A stretch of 64,000 bases of DNA from Sphingobacterium siyangense. GTDB taxonomy: Bacteria > Bacteroidota > Bacteroidia > Sphingobacteriales > Sphingobacteriaceae. The stretch is from positions 1 to 64,000 of the forward strand of contig NZ_VLKR01000025.1 in assembly GCF_007830445.1 (NCBI RefSeq), written 5' to 3'. The notes under the pieces were generated by a model. That model was given only the letters and a program-made list of their open reading frames with translations. It did no database searches and was not told the DNA's origin. This document shows, one piece after another, positions 1-8,997 of the stretch; position 1 is the stretch's first letter; each line of letters opens with the position of its first letter. Position numbers and translations under genes: made by a program.

Positions 1-222
1 ATCGCCCAAATTATACAAATGTTTCAGTAGCAAACAACCCACCATAAACCGAATCGGATGGCTCGGATTGCCCACTTTGGAATACAAGGACGAAAATTCT
101 TTCTCAAAATAATTCCAATCTATTTTTTCTGAAAGTAGAACAAGTTCATGCTCGTGGTCAATAAAATCCACCAACATTGGGCGAAATAATTCTGGCTTCT
201 TTTCTGGATTTTTCCCCAACAT
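1..222 (-). mobile_element. IS5-family transposase, N-terminal part (cut by window edge)
   Basis: A reading frame on the minus strand begins at an ATG at 222 and stays open for 74 codons to the edge. The protein starts MLGKNPEKKPELFRPML and contains HELVLLSEKIDWNYFEKEF, LYSKVGNPSHPIRFMVG and CLLLKHLYNLGD. This is the N-terminal signature of IS5/IS1182-type DDE transposases (InsH N-terminal domain), which precedes the catalytic domain. The catalytic residues lie outside the window, so intactness cannot be judged. The IS end should lie somewhere between 223 and about 345, but I could not identify a terminal inverted repeat without the other end. Family assignment is confident; the subgroup is not. 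Confidence 0.85.
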
Positions 223-345
223 ATTTGCAAGGTTTTAAAGCTCTAAGATACAAATTCTTGCAATAAAAAACAAGCTATTTTAAACCCAAAATACTAATAA
301 TCAGTAAATTATAGATGGTTTAAGGAGAGACTAGGTAGGTTTCCA

Positions 346-534
346 TTGTCGGCAGGTATTGCCGGTGGATTGGTTGGCGGAATTACCTACCTCCTTACTT
401 CTTCACTCAGTTACATCACCGTAAGCTTGGTAAACCCTTCTTCGCAGTTTCAAATTGGATTAGGTTATGGCATATTTGCGCTGTTGGGATTGACCATTTT
501 ATACGTTATTCATAAGCTGGTCAAAAGCGTATAA
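346..534 (+). CDS. Small hydrophobic protein, unknown function
   Basis: This 62-residue frame uses a TTG start. It is rich in Gly, Leu, Ile and Ser and contains two likely membrane segments (about residues 3-28 and 36-57), followed by a basic tail ending HKLVKSV. I do not recognise a family. The frame remains open upstream to a stop near 300, giving extra residues such as RWFKERLGRFP with no ATG. The start is therefore uncertain, and the ORF may be the 3' remnant of a gene disrupted by the neighbouring IS element. It is also possible that it is not translated. Confidence 0.35.
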   Translation: MSAGIAGGLVGGITYLLTSSLSYITVSLVNPSSQFQIGLGYGIFALLGLTILYVIHKLVKSV

Positions 535-641
535 GCTATGCGCTGGTTCTTCCAGCGACAGCGCAACAACAGCCTGTAGCTGACCAGCCACAAAACAGTT
601 TTTAAAAGGTGAATTATTTTTAAAATAGTATTAAAAACAAC

Positions 642-649
642 TATATTTG
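642..649 (+). promoter_or_regulatory. TAnnTTTG promoter box of small RNA copy 1
   Basis: TATATTTG matches the Bacteroidota -7 consensus exactly and lies 4 nt before the start of the duplicated 73-nt element. No clear TTG is present 20 nt upstream, so only the -7 box supports the promoter. The equivalent position of the second copy (49906-49913) also carries a perfect box, although the flanks are otherwise unrelated. Confidence 0.55.
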
Positions 650-653
650 TAGC

Positions 654-726
654 ATCATAATTTAGGTTTATAATTGGTTATTGAAGGTTTTCATTCTCCC
701 CGTTTGAAAACCTTTTTTTTTGCCTG
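654..726 (+). ncRNA. Candidate small RNA, copy 1 (73-nt duplicated element)
   Basis: This 73-nt stretch matches 49918-49990 at 71 of 73 positions, while sequence on both sides is unrelated. Identity starts just after a promoter -7 box and ends just past a terminator, which is the pattern expected of a transcription unit. The 5' part (654-683) is AT-rich. A 10-bp perfect stem follows (684-693 with 705-714) with an 11-nt loop carrying CUCCCC, then a run of nine T. There is no meaningful ORF. A C-rich loop could pair with purine-rich mRNA sites, but that is inference. It could instead be a cis element, although nothing downstream on this strand is a gene. I do not recognise it as a named RNA family. 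Confidence 0.6.
684..721 (+). terminator. Rho-independent terminator of small RNA copy 1
   Basis: A 10-bp perfect stem, AAGGTTTTCA (684-693) with TGAAAACCTT (705-714), has an 11-nt loop (694-704) and is followed by T through 721. The hybrid regulator gene converges on it from the right and ends at 796. Confidence 0.7.
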
Positions 727-795
727 CAAAAAAAACTTCGGTCTGCTTTTAGGGCTGCTTATGCTTACCAAATTAGGAAGACCTTTGCTTATTTT

Positions 796-3700
796 TTAAT
801 TGCTGCTTTCCTTGATACCGAATTTTTCAACATAGGTACGTGGGCTCTCCTTATAGAATTTCTTAAATGTTTTGCTAAAATACTTTGGATCATTGAACCC
901 GACCTGACAAGCCACTTCACTGATACTCAAACCAGTATCGTTCACTAAAATATAGGCTGCTTTCTTAAGACGTACCATATTAATAAATTCAACCAAATTC
1001 AGTCCTGTTTGCTGCTTAATCTTGCGGTACAAAACAGAGCGGCTCACGCCGATGGCTTTTGTAAGATCCTGCACTCCAAAATCTTCACAGCCCAGATTTT
1101 CTTCGACAACCTTCAATACCTGATCCAAGAAACGAGTTCTTTCAGGCAGATCTGTTCCCTGTGCTCCAAGAAGATAATTCTGCACAAATTTTTCCTCCAA
1201 TCGTTTCCGCGTCTGTATGATGTTTGAAATTTTCTGAATGAGATGCGGCATGCTGAAGGGCTTGGTAATGTAATCATCTGTACCGATTTCAAACGCCTCT
1301 GTGATATAAGGATCAGCTGTACGAGCTGTCAAAAGAATCACAGGAATATGATTTGAACTACTATCGTTTTTAATCTGCTGCAAAAGTGTGATTCCATCAC
1401 AGTTGGGCATCGTTACATCTGAAATGATAATATCGGGCTGTCTTGCTTGCACCAATTCCAGCGCCTCAATACCATCATTAGCTTCTAAAACAATATATTT
1501 TTTTCGTAAGTTTTCACATAGAAAACAACGAAGCTCCACATTGTCCTCGGCAACAAGTATGATTGGCTTATCTTCATCCGATACAGAAGGCTCTATTTCT
1601 GTTTTTATAGCATCCACATGTGGCATATCGGCATCTGTAGGGTCTGAGCATACTGTGGCTACAGTACCGTCCAAAGCCATGAGCTCTTCGATGCGGACAT
1701 TCCCCTGTGGCAGGCTGATCCGAAATACCGTATTGAAGTCTGCCGGCTCCTGTGCCATATTACTTTCAACAGTGAGCTTTCCGCCGTGCAGATGTATGAT
1801 CGAACGACAAAGTGCCAAACCTATTCCGCCATTGGTAGCCGACAGGCCTTTTGCATTGGCCTGATAAAATTGTTCAAATACAAAAGGTATATCTTTGGCT
1901 GGGATTCCACGCCCAGAATCCCAAACGGAAACAAGCAATTTCTCCAACTCGCCTTCCCCTTCTAGCTCAACCTGTATCTTTATTTTACCCCCCTTGTCCG
2001 TAAATTTAAACGCATTATAAATCAAATTGACAAGGACTTTTTCAAATTGCTCCGGATCAAAACCTCCAACATAATCAGGGCTTACCTTATTATCCAGGAA
2101 AAACTGAATATTATTTTTCTCGGCAATAAAGTAAAAATTCTGGCGAATGTTTTCCAAATACGCAGCAACATGAACCTTTTGGCAAAACAATTTCATCTTT
2201 CCGCCTTCATGTTTTCTGAAATCAAGCAGCTGATTAACCAGATTCATCAAGCGATCCGCATTTCTTGTTGCATAACCAAGGTGTTCCTGGGCATATGCTG
2301 AAAGCGAACGATCGTCTTTTAATTGATTTAACGGTCCAATAATTAATGACAATGGCGTACGGAATTCATGGGAGATATTGGTAAAGAAATTCAGTTTTGC
2401 TTCATGAAGCTCCTCCTGTTTTTCCGAATCTATTTGCCGAATCAAAAGGTCTTGTTTCAGTTTGTTTCTACCGTGGAAAAATCGGATAACCAAAAAACTG
2501 GCCGCAGCAAAAAGAAGAAAATAGCCGCTATAAGCCCACCATGTCCTCCATGGCGCTGGCAGCACTTTAATCTTCAAAACCGTTGCCTTTTCGTTCCATA
2601 CCCCGTCGTTGTTGGCCCCTTTTACCCAAAGCTCGTAAGTACCGGGGTCTAAATTGGTATAAGTAGCCACGGGATTGCTCACATAATTCCAGTCTTGGTC
2701 AAAGCCTTTTAGATAATAAGCATATTGATTTTTCTCCGGATGAACATAATTCAATACACTGAATTCCAAACTAAAAACATTTTGATTGTGATCAAGAGTT
2801 AATTCATCCATCATGGATATATCTTTAGGGATAACACCATCGAGGCCCGGAAGAACTGTTTTATTGAATAATTTCAACTCCGTAAACTGAATGGGGGGAA
2901 TGTAATTATTGACACTTAAACTATCCGGATTAAATAGGGTGAAGCCCGAGAAGCTTCCAAAGGCAAGTTTTCCATCCCGCAACATTGCTGCTGCATTTTG
3001 AATATATTCGTTACCAGGGAGACCATCGATCTTCGTATAGGTTCGCACATGACCAGATAGGGGATCGAAACAAGAAATCCCCGTATTTGTGCTCAACCAC
3101 AATTTGTTTTTCAGATCACTTAGAATAGCAAAAACATTGTTGATCGGTAATCCGTTTCGCTCATTAAACCTTTTGAACGCTTTCTTCTCTGGAAGATAAA
3201 GATTCAGCCCGCCCATATACGTACCGATCCAAATATGTCCTTTCCGATCTTCATGGATACTCACAATATCATTTCCGCTAATTGAAAGGGAATCTTTCTT
3301 GTCATTTAGAAAGGAAACAAATTTATTGGTCCCCGCTAATTTTAGATTTAAACCATTTGAAGTACCAATCCAAAGATTACCTTTTGAATCCTCTAGTAAA
3401 GTGCGCACCATATTGGAACTCAACTGCTTTCTGGCAACATCAAATGTCTGGAAAGTTCCTGCTTTCTGGTTTTTACGAAGTACCTGTAGTCCTCCGCCGA
3501 AAGTACCAATCCAAATATCGCCATTACGATCCTCTAAGATCGCATACACATTATTATTTGCCAGGCCATTACTTACATTGGGATCGAAACGAAAATGTTC
3601 ATAGCCTTGCTGCCCCTTTCGCCTTAAATTCAACCCACCATCATAAGTACCCACCCATAAATTCCCTTCCCTATCCAAACAGATAGACTTCACATTATTA

Positions 3701-4971
3701 TGACTTAATCCATTCAGGTTATTTTTATCGTGACGTTCACTATAAAACGAATTCGTATGCCGATTAAAATAATTCAGTCCGCCCCCCTCAGTTCCAATCA
3801 TAAGTTCTCCCATAGCATTTTCAACAAATGCACTCACCACATTGTAACTTAGGCTATTGCGCTTAGATTGATGGGTAAAATTCTGAAAATTAGGAATATC
3901 CTTGTCATAAATATTAACCCCTCCAAAATAGGTTCCAATCCAAATAGACCCCCGCTTATCTTGAAATATAGGGCGAATGGAATTATTGCTTAAGCTATTG
4001 GGATTTCCATCGTCTGCCTGGATAAAAAGCAATTTTCCGTTTTGATAAACATATAGGCCATTGAATGTTCCAATCCAAATCTTTCCATCATCTGTTTTTT
4101 TTAAGGACCGCACATCTTGATTGGCCAAACCTGTATGATTTCCCTCTTCGGTTAACGAGGATATTTGGTCTGTATTCTCATTGATAATCCGAATACCATT
4201 ATATTTTGTACCTACCCAAAATATACCTGGACTAACCTCCAAAACCGCCTGAAACCGTTGATTAATCTTATTATCTACCGATTTCTCTTTGAAGTAAGTC
4301 CTTAGCACCTTTAAGCTATTTCCATCTTTCGATGCGGCTTGCATGAGTACAATGGCATCATCAGTACAAAACCATAATCGCTTGCGGCGATCCTCATACA
4401 TGGTTCGAAAATTACGATAGTATTCTTTTCCCTGGCTTCTTTCAACGGTAATCTCATTGAAGACCAATTCCGCTTCAGGATGCCGGCCTTCTTTAATCTT
4501 ATACAAGCCTATATTTGTCGCAATCCAAATCTTTCCATTGGAATCCTGAAAAATCTGGTGAACGTTGACATCCATTTTCCCACTGCTACTCTCTACCGTA
4601 GGTAATGGTATACGGATAAAATTGTCTGATTCTCGATTGTATAAATTCAAACCTGTCATTGTCCCTATCCAAAGCCGCCTTTTGTTATCTTCCGTAATTG
4701 CTTGAATAAAGTTGTGCTCTAAGGAAAGGCTATCTTGCGGATTACTGCGATAAATCGTAAACTTTCGGGCGTCGTATTTATTTAAGCCATCACGGGTACC
4801 GATCCACATAAAACCCAAATGATCTTGGGCTATAGCGAAAACGCTGCCTTGAGACAAACCTTCGTTGACATCCAAGTGTAAAAAACGATAGTTTTTTTCC
4901 TGCGCATGCAAAACAGAAATTAAAGCTAACGCACAGCAAAAACAGCGCATAAAAACACGTAATGGCATCAT
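796..4971 (-). CDS. Hybrid two-component system regulator (HTCS) of the fucose/glucuronate PUL
   Basis: This 1391-residue one-protein sensor and transcription factor has the classical HTCS order. A signal peptide (about 1-23, ending LHAQ) is followed by many two-component-regulator propeller repeats with WIGT-type motifs (about 40-690) and a Y_Y_Y domain (about 720-795). A membrane helix lies near 800-822. The HisKA domain has the NISHEFRTP H-box (His near 866) and the HATPase has its N-box near 984. The receiver spans about 1136-1250, with the phospho-accepting Asp at 1185 in IIISDVTMP. An AraC-type HTH fills about 1285-1385. The periplasmic part should bind an oligosaccharide released from the target glycan and switch on the upstream operon. 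The gene is last in the operon, 62 bp after the GH88 fusion. Confidence 0.95.
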   Translation of the reverse strand: MMPLRVFMRCFCCALALISVLHAQEKNYRFLHLDVNEGLSQGSVFAIAQDHLGFMWIGTRDGLNKYDARKFTIYRSNPQDSLSLEHNFIQAITEDNKRRLWIGTMTGLNLYNRESDNFIRIPLPTVESSSGKMDVNVHQIFQDSNGKIWIATNIGLYKIKEGRHPEAELVFNEITVERSQGKEYYRNFRTMYEDRRKRLWFCTDDAIVLMQAASKDGNSLKVLRTYFKEKSVDNKINQRFQAVLEVSPGIFWVGTKYNGIRIINENTDQISSLTEEGNHTGLANQDVRSLKKTDDGKIWIGTFNGLYVYQNGKLLFIQADDGNPNSLSNNSIRPIFQDKRGSIWIGTYFGGVNIYDKDIPNFQNFTHQSKRNSLSYNVVSAFVENAMGELMIGTEGGGLNYFNRHTNSFYSERHDKNNLNGLSHNNVKSICLDREGNLWVGTYDGGLNLRRKGQQGYEHFRFDPNVSNGLANNNVYAILEDRNGDIWIGTFGGGLQVLRKNQKAGTFQTFDVARKQLSSNMVRTLLEDSKGNLWIGTSNGLNLKLAGTNKFVSFLNDKKDSLSISGNDIVSIHEDRKGHIWIGTYMGGLNLYLPEKKAFKRFNERNGLPINNVFAILSDLKNKLWLSTNTGISCFDPLSGHVRTYTKIDGLPGNEYIQNAAAMLRDGKLAFGSFSGFTLFNPDSLSVNNYIPPIQFTELKLFNKTVLPGLDGVIPKDISMMDELTLDHNQNVFSLEFSVLNYVHPEKNQYAYYLKGFDQDWNYVSNPVATYTNLDPGTYELWVKGANNDGVWNEKATVLKIKVLPAPWRTWWAYSGYFLLFAAASFLVIRFFHGRNKLKQDLLIRQIDSEKQEELHEAKLNFFTNISHEFRTPLSLIIGPLNQLKDDRSLSAYAQEHLGYATRNADRLMNLVNQLLDFRKHEGGKMKLFCQKVHVAAYLENIRQNFYFIAEKNNIQFFLDNKVSPDYVGGFDPEQFEKVLVNLIYNAFKFTDKGGKIKIQVELEGEGELEKLLVSVWDSGRGIPAKDIPFVFEQFYQANAKGLSATNGGIGLALCRSIIHLHGGKLTVESNMAQEPADFNTVFRISLPQGNVRIEELMALDGTVATVCSDPTDADMPHVDAIKTEIEPSVSDEDKPIILVAEDNVELRCFLCENLRKKYIVLEANDGIEALELVQARQPDIIISDVTMPNCDGITLLQQIKNDSSSNHIPVILLTARTADPYITEAFEIGTDDYITKPFSMPHLIQKISNIIQTRKRLEEKFVQNYLLGAQGTDLPERTRFLDQVLKVVEENLGCEDFGVQDLTKAIGVSRSVLYRKIKQQTGLNLVEFINMVRLKKAAYILVNDTGLSISEVACQVGFNDPKYFSKTFKKFYKESPRTYVEKFGIKESSN

Positions 4972-5033
4972 AAGGTATATAATTGAAATGGATGATAAAA
5001 ATAATCATTCCATTGAATAAACACGAACAAGAA

Positions 5034-7733
5034 TCACTTTAATCGATCTTTTAATTGTTGCTCATAAAGTGAGCTGATCGACATTATGCTGTTTTGATTT
5101 TCCCAGTAACCAGCATTTCTATTTTTCAATCTTCCAGCAACTTTTTCTCCCTTTACTCCTATGGCAAAATTTTGTCCGGAAGCCCAGGGCTGTTGTACTG
5201 CAGCACTTTTGACCGTACAATTCCATAAGACTTGTGTCACCCCGGCCCAGCCATGTCCACTTCCCCAGTTACCCCGGTCTTGAACATTAATTTCACCATC
5301 CGTTACGATTTGATCGTATAAGGTGCCAACAGCCCATCGATGATGTGGACCGATATCCGCATGTGTTCGCTCCGCGCTAGAAAGGCTAAAAACGTTTGGA
5401 CCGAGGGTCCTAGCCCCTGTTACGTAATCATGGCGTCCTTCCGTGGTATAAAGTTCTTTAAATAAATTAAGCTGACCGTCATTATTGAATGAATACCTTC
5501 GGCCACCTGTAATTTGAGATTTTCCATCCAGACACCGCGACTTCATTACTGTAATCTGTTTGGCAAAAGCGCCAAGGCTCACCGCTGCATAGCCAAAATA
5601 ACGTGCGGTGATATTGCGCACCCAACCATTCGCTATTTTATCCATATCAATTGCAATCCAGCCGTGGTTTTCGTCTTCATCACTTACAAAATCGGATTCG
5701 AAACGTATATTTTCGATTCCAACTTCACTTATACGTCCGTCAAAGGTGTAAGGAATGACAGCCACTTTTCCATACCTCGGATCAATCGCCATCACCAAGG
5801 GATTATCAAAAAATACGGAGTCACCTTTAATGGCCAAAATAGTACGTTCAAAATTTAGCTTATATTCCTGCGCTGTCCATTGTTTCGTCCCTTCTCTTTT
5901 TTCAATTTGGTTCATTCGAAGCGCTTCGATCCAGGCGTCGTTCATCTCATACGAGAGCAGTACGTGCTCGCCCACTTTCCTTTCCTTCGCATGATCGATT
6001 AGGACATATTTAGCCCCTACAGGTCCATATCCATTCTTAACAAACTGTTTTCTAGCTTGGTCCACTGAATAGCTGCCCGTACCCGAAATCTTCAATAAGC
6101 TGCGTTGGTCCTGGCTTGTGGCTTTAAGCAGGGTTTGCCCTATTGCATCACCCTCCCCTCTCAACACGACACCGCTGGCATGAATTTCCAGGCTTCCAGG
6201 TATATTGTACAGGCCTTTTTTTAACAAAATAGCACCTCTAAAACCATTTTTATCAAGTGGTTTTGCAGATACAGCATCGATGGCTTGTTGTATAATTTGT
6301 TGATCATCGCCATTTACGCTGGGTTTTACAGTAATCACAACAGGAACATTGGGCAGCTTTTGATCACCTTGATGATAGCCCACATGGCTAAAGTCGGGGA
6401 TTACGTTTCCCTGTGCATCTGGAAAATAGATCAGTTGTCCCGCTGGATTTTTCCGGACCAGATCCGATTGAACTTTTCCGGACTGTAGATCTTCTTGCCG
6501 ATGCAGTGCTTCCAAAAAGTAATAATCTGCATAACTCAAGGGTTTATCCACTTCAGTATTGGAAGGTTTCGATCCTGTACTGTGTAATAATATAAAACCT
6601 TTACTTTTATTTGGCGGCGACATGTAATTGTCTATCAGGTTCGCCAATATGGTCTGTGCTTTTGCACGATAATCTTTCCCTTGGTTGCTATAGGTGCTTA
6701 ATTCCAACAGCCCCGACGCTATGACTGTCGCTGCCGACACATCCCGTGGTTCATTTGGAATATGAGGTGCATCGAAATCCCAGTAAGGGATCAAGTCTTT
6801 CGGCATATTGGGATGTGCAAACAGCCACTGCGCAACTTTTTCGGCTTGCTGCAGATATTTCGCATCTCCTGTTTCTCTGTAACACATTGTATAGCCATAC
6901 AGTGCCCAGGCTTCACCTCGCGACCATGTCGATTCATCACTTAAGCCCTGATGGGTGTTTTTATGCTGCACAGCTCCTGTTTTCGGATTGTAGTCTATTA
7001 CATGATAGGTGCTGTAATCTGGCCTAAAATGATTTTTTAGCGTTGTATTGGCGTGGCTCACCGCAATATGATAATAAGTAGAATCTCCAGTGAGTTTGGT
7101 TGCTTCAAACAGCAATTCTAGATTGAGCATATTATCGATGATGACCGGAAAATCCCAGCGATGGCTATTGTGATCCCACGAACGTATACAGCCGACTGTC
7201 GGATTGAAGCGGGTTGCCAGCGTTTTAGCGGCCTGAACAAGCACCTCCCGGTATTGTGGATTTGCGGTTAACCGATAACCGTTTCCTACACTACAGTAGA
7301 TCTTAAAGCCCATATCATGGGTCTTTCCATTAAATTGCTCCGCTTCGATCGACCTTGTCGTTTCTGAAGCAAGATCTCTCCATTTTTGTTTTCCCGATTT
7401 TTCGTAGAGATACCACAGGACGCCAGGAAAAAAACCACTGGTCCAGTCCCCCCTTTTCACGGCAACAAGTTCGTTATCTGAGGAAAGCGTACGTGGCGAT
7501 ACCAAGGATGAATCACTTTTTTTCAAGAGCTGCAATTCTTTATAAAGTAGCTGGGCTTGTTGATCTGCGAGCCCCCAAGCTTTTTGCAGCTGCTTTGTGC
7601 CCTGTGCCTCAACATGTTGAAAAGCACACAAAATTCCAGTCAAAAAGAGTGCTTTGGCAATAGATGACCTTTTTAAATTTCGAAAGCGCAAAAAGAGGGT
7701 ATATCTTCGCAAAGACGTCGCATTAACATTCAT
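5034..7733 (-). CDS. GH88-type unsaturated glucuronyl hydrolase fused to a beta-helix domain
   Basis: This is a two-module exported protein of 899 residues. Residues about 45-425 resemble GH88/GH105 unsaturated uronyl hydrolases: RGDWTSGFFPGVLWYLYE, HDMGF (Asp140) and IIDNMLNLELL (Asp200). The two Asp match the catalytic pair of the family, which removes the 4,5-unsaturated uronic acid left by a lyase. Residues about 440-899 look like a right-handed parallel beta-helix of the pectate-lyase superfamily (GDDQQIIQQAIDAV; RGNWGSGHGW; KSQITGGRRY). Most GH88 proteins are about 380-430 residues, so the second half is an addition. The long N-terminus (about 43 residues, ending VEAQ) may mean the true start lies further in, but no internal Met is available. 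It follows the PL38-like lyase by 59 bp, which fits lyase then hydrolase action. The beta-helix could be a lyase, an epimerase-like domain or a binding domain. Confidence 0.85.
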   Translation of the reverse strand: MNVNATSLRRYTLFLRFRNLKRSSIAKALFLTGILCAFQHVEAQGTKQLQKAWGLADQQAQLLYKELQLLKKSDSSLVSPRTLSSDNELVAVKRGDWTSGFFPGVLWYLYEKSGKQKWRDLASETTRSIEAEQFNGKTHDMGFKIYCSVGNGYRLTANPQYREVLVQAAKTLATRFNPTVGCIRSWDHNSHRWDFPVIIDNMLNLELLFEATKLTGDSTYYHIAVSHANTTLKNHFRPDYSTYHVIDYNPKTGAVQHKNTHQGLSDESTWSRGEAWALYGYTMCYRETGDAKYLQQAEKVAQWLFAHPNMPKDLIPYWDFDAPHIPNEPRDVSAATVIASGLLELSTYSNQGKDYRAKAQTILANLIDNYMSPPNKSKGFILLHSTGSKPSNTEVDKPLSYADYYFLEALHRQEDLQSGKVQSDLVRKNPAGQLIYFPDAQGNVIPDFSHVGYHQGDQKLPNVPVVITVKPSVNGDDQQIIQQAIDAVSAKPLDKNGFRGAILLKKGLYNIPGSLEIHASGVVLRGEGDAIGQTLLKATSQDQRSLLKISGTGSYSVDQARKQFVKNGYGPVGAKYVLIDHAKERKVGEHVLLSYEMNDAWIEALRMNQIEKREGTKQWTAQEYKLNFERTILAIKGDSVFFDNPLVMAIDPRYGKVAVIPYTFDGRISEVGIENIRFESDFVSDEDENHGWIAIDMDKIANGWVRNITARYFGYAAVSLGAFAKQITVMKSRCLDGKSQITGGRRYSFNNDGQLNLFKELYTTEGRHDYVTGARTLGPNVFSLSSAERTHADIGPHHRWAVGTLYDQIVTDGEINVQDRGNWGSGHGWAGVTQVLWNCTVKSAAVQQPWASGQNFAIGVKGEKVAGRLKNRNAGYWENQNSIMSISSLYEQQLKDRLK

Positions 7734-7792
7734 GTTATCTGTAGGTTTTTAAGGTGAAATGGTTAAGTTATTTTATAAGGGGGCTAGGAAAA

Positions 7793-8980
7793 TCAAAGCC
7801 ATATAATTGGGTTTCGAATGGGTAAATTTCGAATAACCTCTTCTTGTTCGGGTGCATGATCAAGCTTCTCCCAAAGCTGCAGATAGTCTTTATTCTGGAA
7901 AGCCACTGCCGAAAAGACAAGTGCCGGATGTGCAATTGGCCATTGATCCCAATACATGACATCTTTCTGATAAGGCCATTTTTCTTTAGCTGCAATATAG
8001 GGGACCATAAAATCAATCCCCGTTTTTATGGTCCGCCCATCAGACAATGTATACTGCCAAAGGGGGGTATTGGTCTTGGACAAAATCTGGCAGATCATGG
8101 TCATCGCATCCAGATTAAACAACGCGTATCCATAAGGTTTTGTCCGCTGCAATTCTCTCGGGAAGCTTCCATTAGCTTCCATTTGATTCGGCAGCAGCAC
8201 ATGCGCATAACGATCTGCACATGTATTGAGTAATACAGTATCTTGCACTAAACTCGAAAATGCGGCTACCTGCATCACCCAACATGTACCATGGTTGTTG
8301 GCGGCATTCATTTCATCGATTCCATATTGATGCGTTGTAAGCCAGCGTAAATAAGCCGCAAACCAACGATGTATGGCATCCTTGGCTGCCTGTGGAAAAT
8401 TGGGGTCATTTTCAAATATCTTTACGCCCTGTGCAACTTCCATCAGATGAATGGTATCAATAATACCTATTCCGCGCCCTGTAAAACGCCCTTGTATAGC
8501 CTGTGCATAAAGAAGATTCGGATTCATCATCGTTTCTGCATCAACGAACCAAGCCTTTAAATGACGAAGTGCCTGCTGTACATATTTTTTATCCGGATTC
8601 AAACGATAGGCTGAGGCCAGTGCACCCACGATTCGGCTGAAGCGGATCATTGCTTTACGATGTTCAACGAAATTGGCCGGATTAGTCATCCCATCCCGTT
8701 GGATATAGGGTGCAGCTGGATCTTTGGGATCGGGCCACCAATAATCGCCTTCAGAATAAAAATCATGAATACCCCCGGCACTCCGGACCGCGCTATATGC
8801 TGTGACAGTCAATGGCTTCTGCTTCATCGCCCATTTGGACTGCTTTAGGATAACAGGACGCAGTGTCTGGATGATCTCCTGCTCAAAAACACCTTTCTTA
8901 ATTTTTGCCTTCAAAAATAAGGGGGAAATTGCGATCCCAAGAAGACAGCCCATGATGCGAACAATTGATTTTGATTTCAT
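7793..8980 (-). CDS. Alginate-lyase superfamily protein, PL38-like (probable glucuronan lyase)
   Basis: This 395-residue protein has a signal sequence of about 25 residues. The alginate_lyase fold (alpha/alpha toroid) is indicated by YWWPDP at 80-85, YAQAIQGRFTGRGIGIID near 158-175 and NNHGTCW at 228-234, which carries the Asn/His pair typical of the catalytic centre. The WWPDP and NNHG combination is what I associate with PL38, a family with endo-beta-1,4-glucuronan lyase activity. PL5 and other alginate lyases are the alternatives. It sits between the GH95 gene (17 bp) and the GH88 fusion (59 bp). A lyase that makes unsaturated uronides followed directly by an unsaturated uronyl hydrolase supports a glucuronate-containing substrate. 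The substrate itself is inferred. Confidence 0.75.
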   Translation of the reverse strand: MKSKSIVRIMGCLLGIAISPLFLKAKIKKGVFEQEIIQTLRPVILKQSKWAMKQKPLTVTAYSAVRSAGGIHDFYSEGDYWWPDPKDPAAPYIQRDGMTNPANFVEHRKAMIRFSRIVGALASAYRLNPDKKYVQQALRHLKAWFVDAETMMNPNLLYAQAIQGRFTGRGIGIIDTIHLMEVAQGVKIFENDPNFPQAAKDAIHRWFAAYLRWLTTHQYGIDEMNAANNHGTCWVMQVAAFSSLVQDTVLLNTCADRYAHVLLPNQMEANGSFPRELQRTKPYGYALFNLDAMTMICQILSKTNTPLWQYTLSDGRTIKTGIDFMVPYIAAKEKWPYQKDVMYWDQWPIAHPALVFSAVAFQNKDYLQLWEKLDHAPEQEEVIRNLPIRNPIIWL

Positions 8981-8997
8981 TTTTCCTGGATTTTGAT

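Noticed and set aside
541..557. Six-bp hairpin after the small membrane ORF as a terminator
   Set aside because: Short stem and no T-run; probably chance.
1388..1864. 158-codon plus-strand frame inside the HTCS gene
   Set aside because: Antisense to the receiver/kinase region of a well-supported gene; Ser-rich low-complexity translation without motifs.
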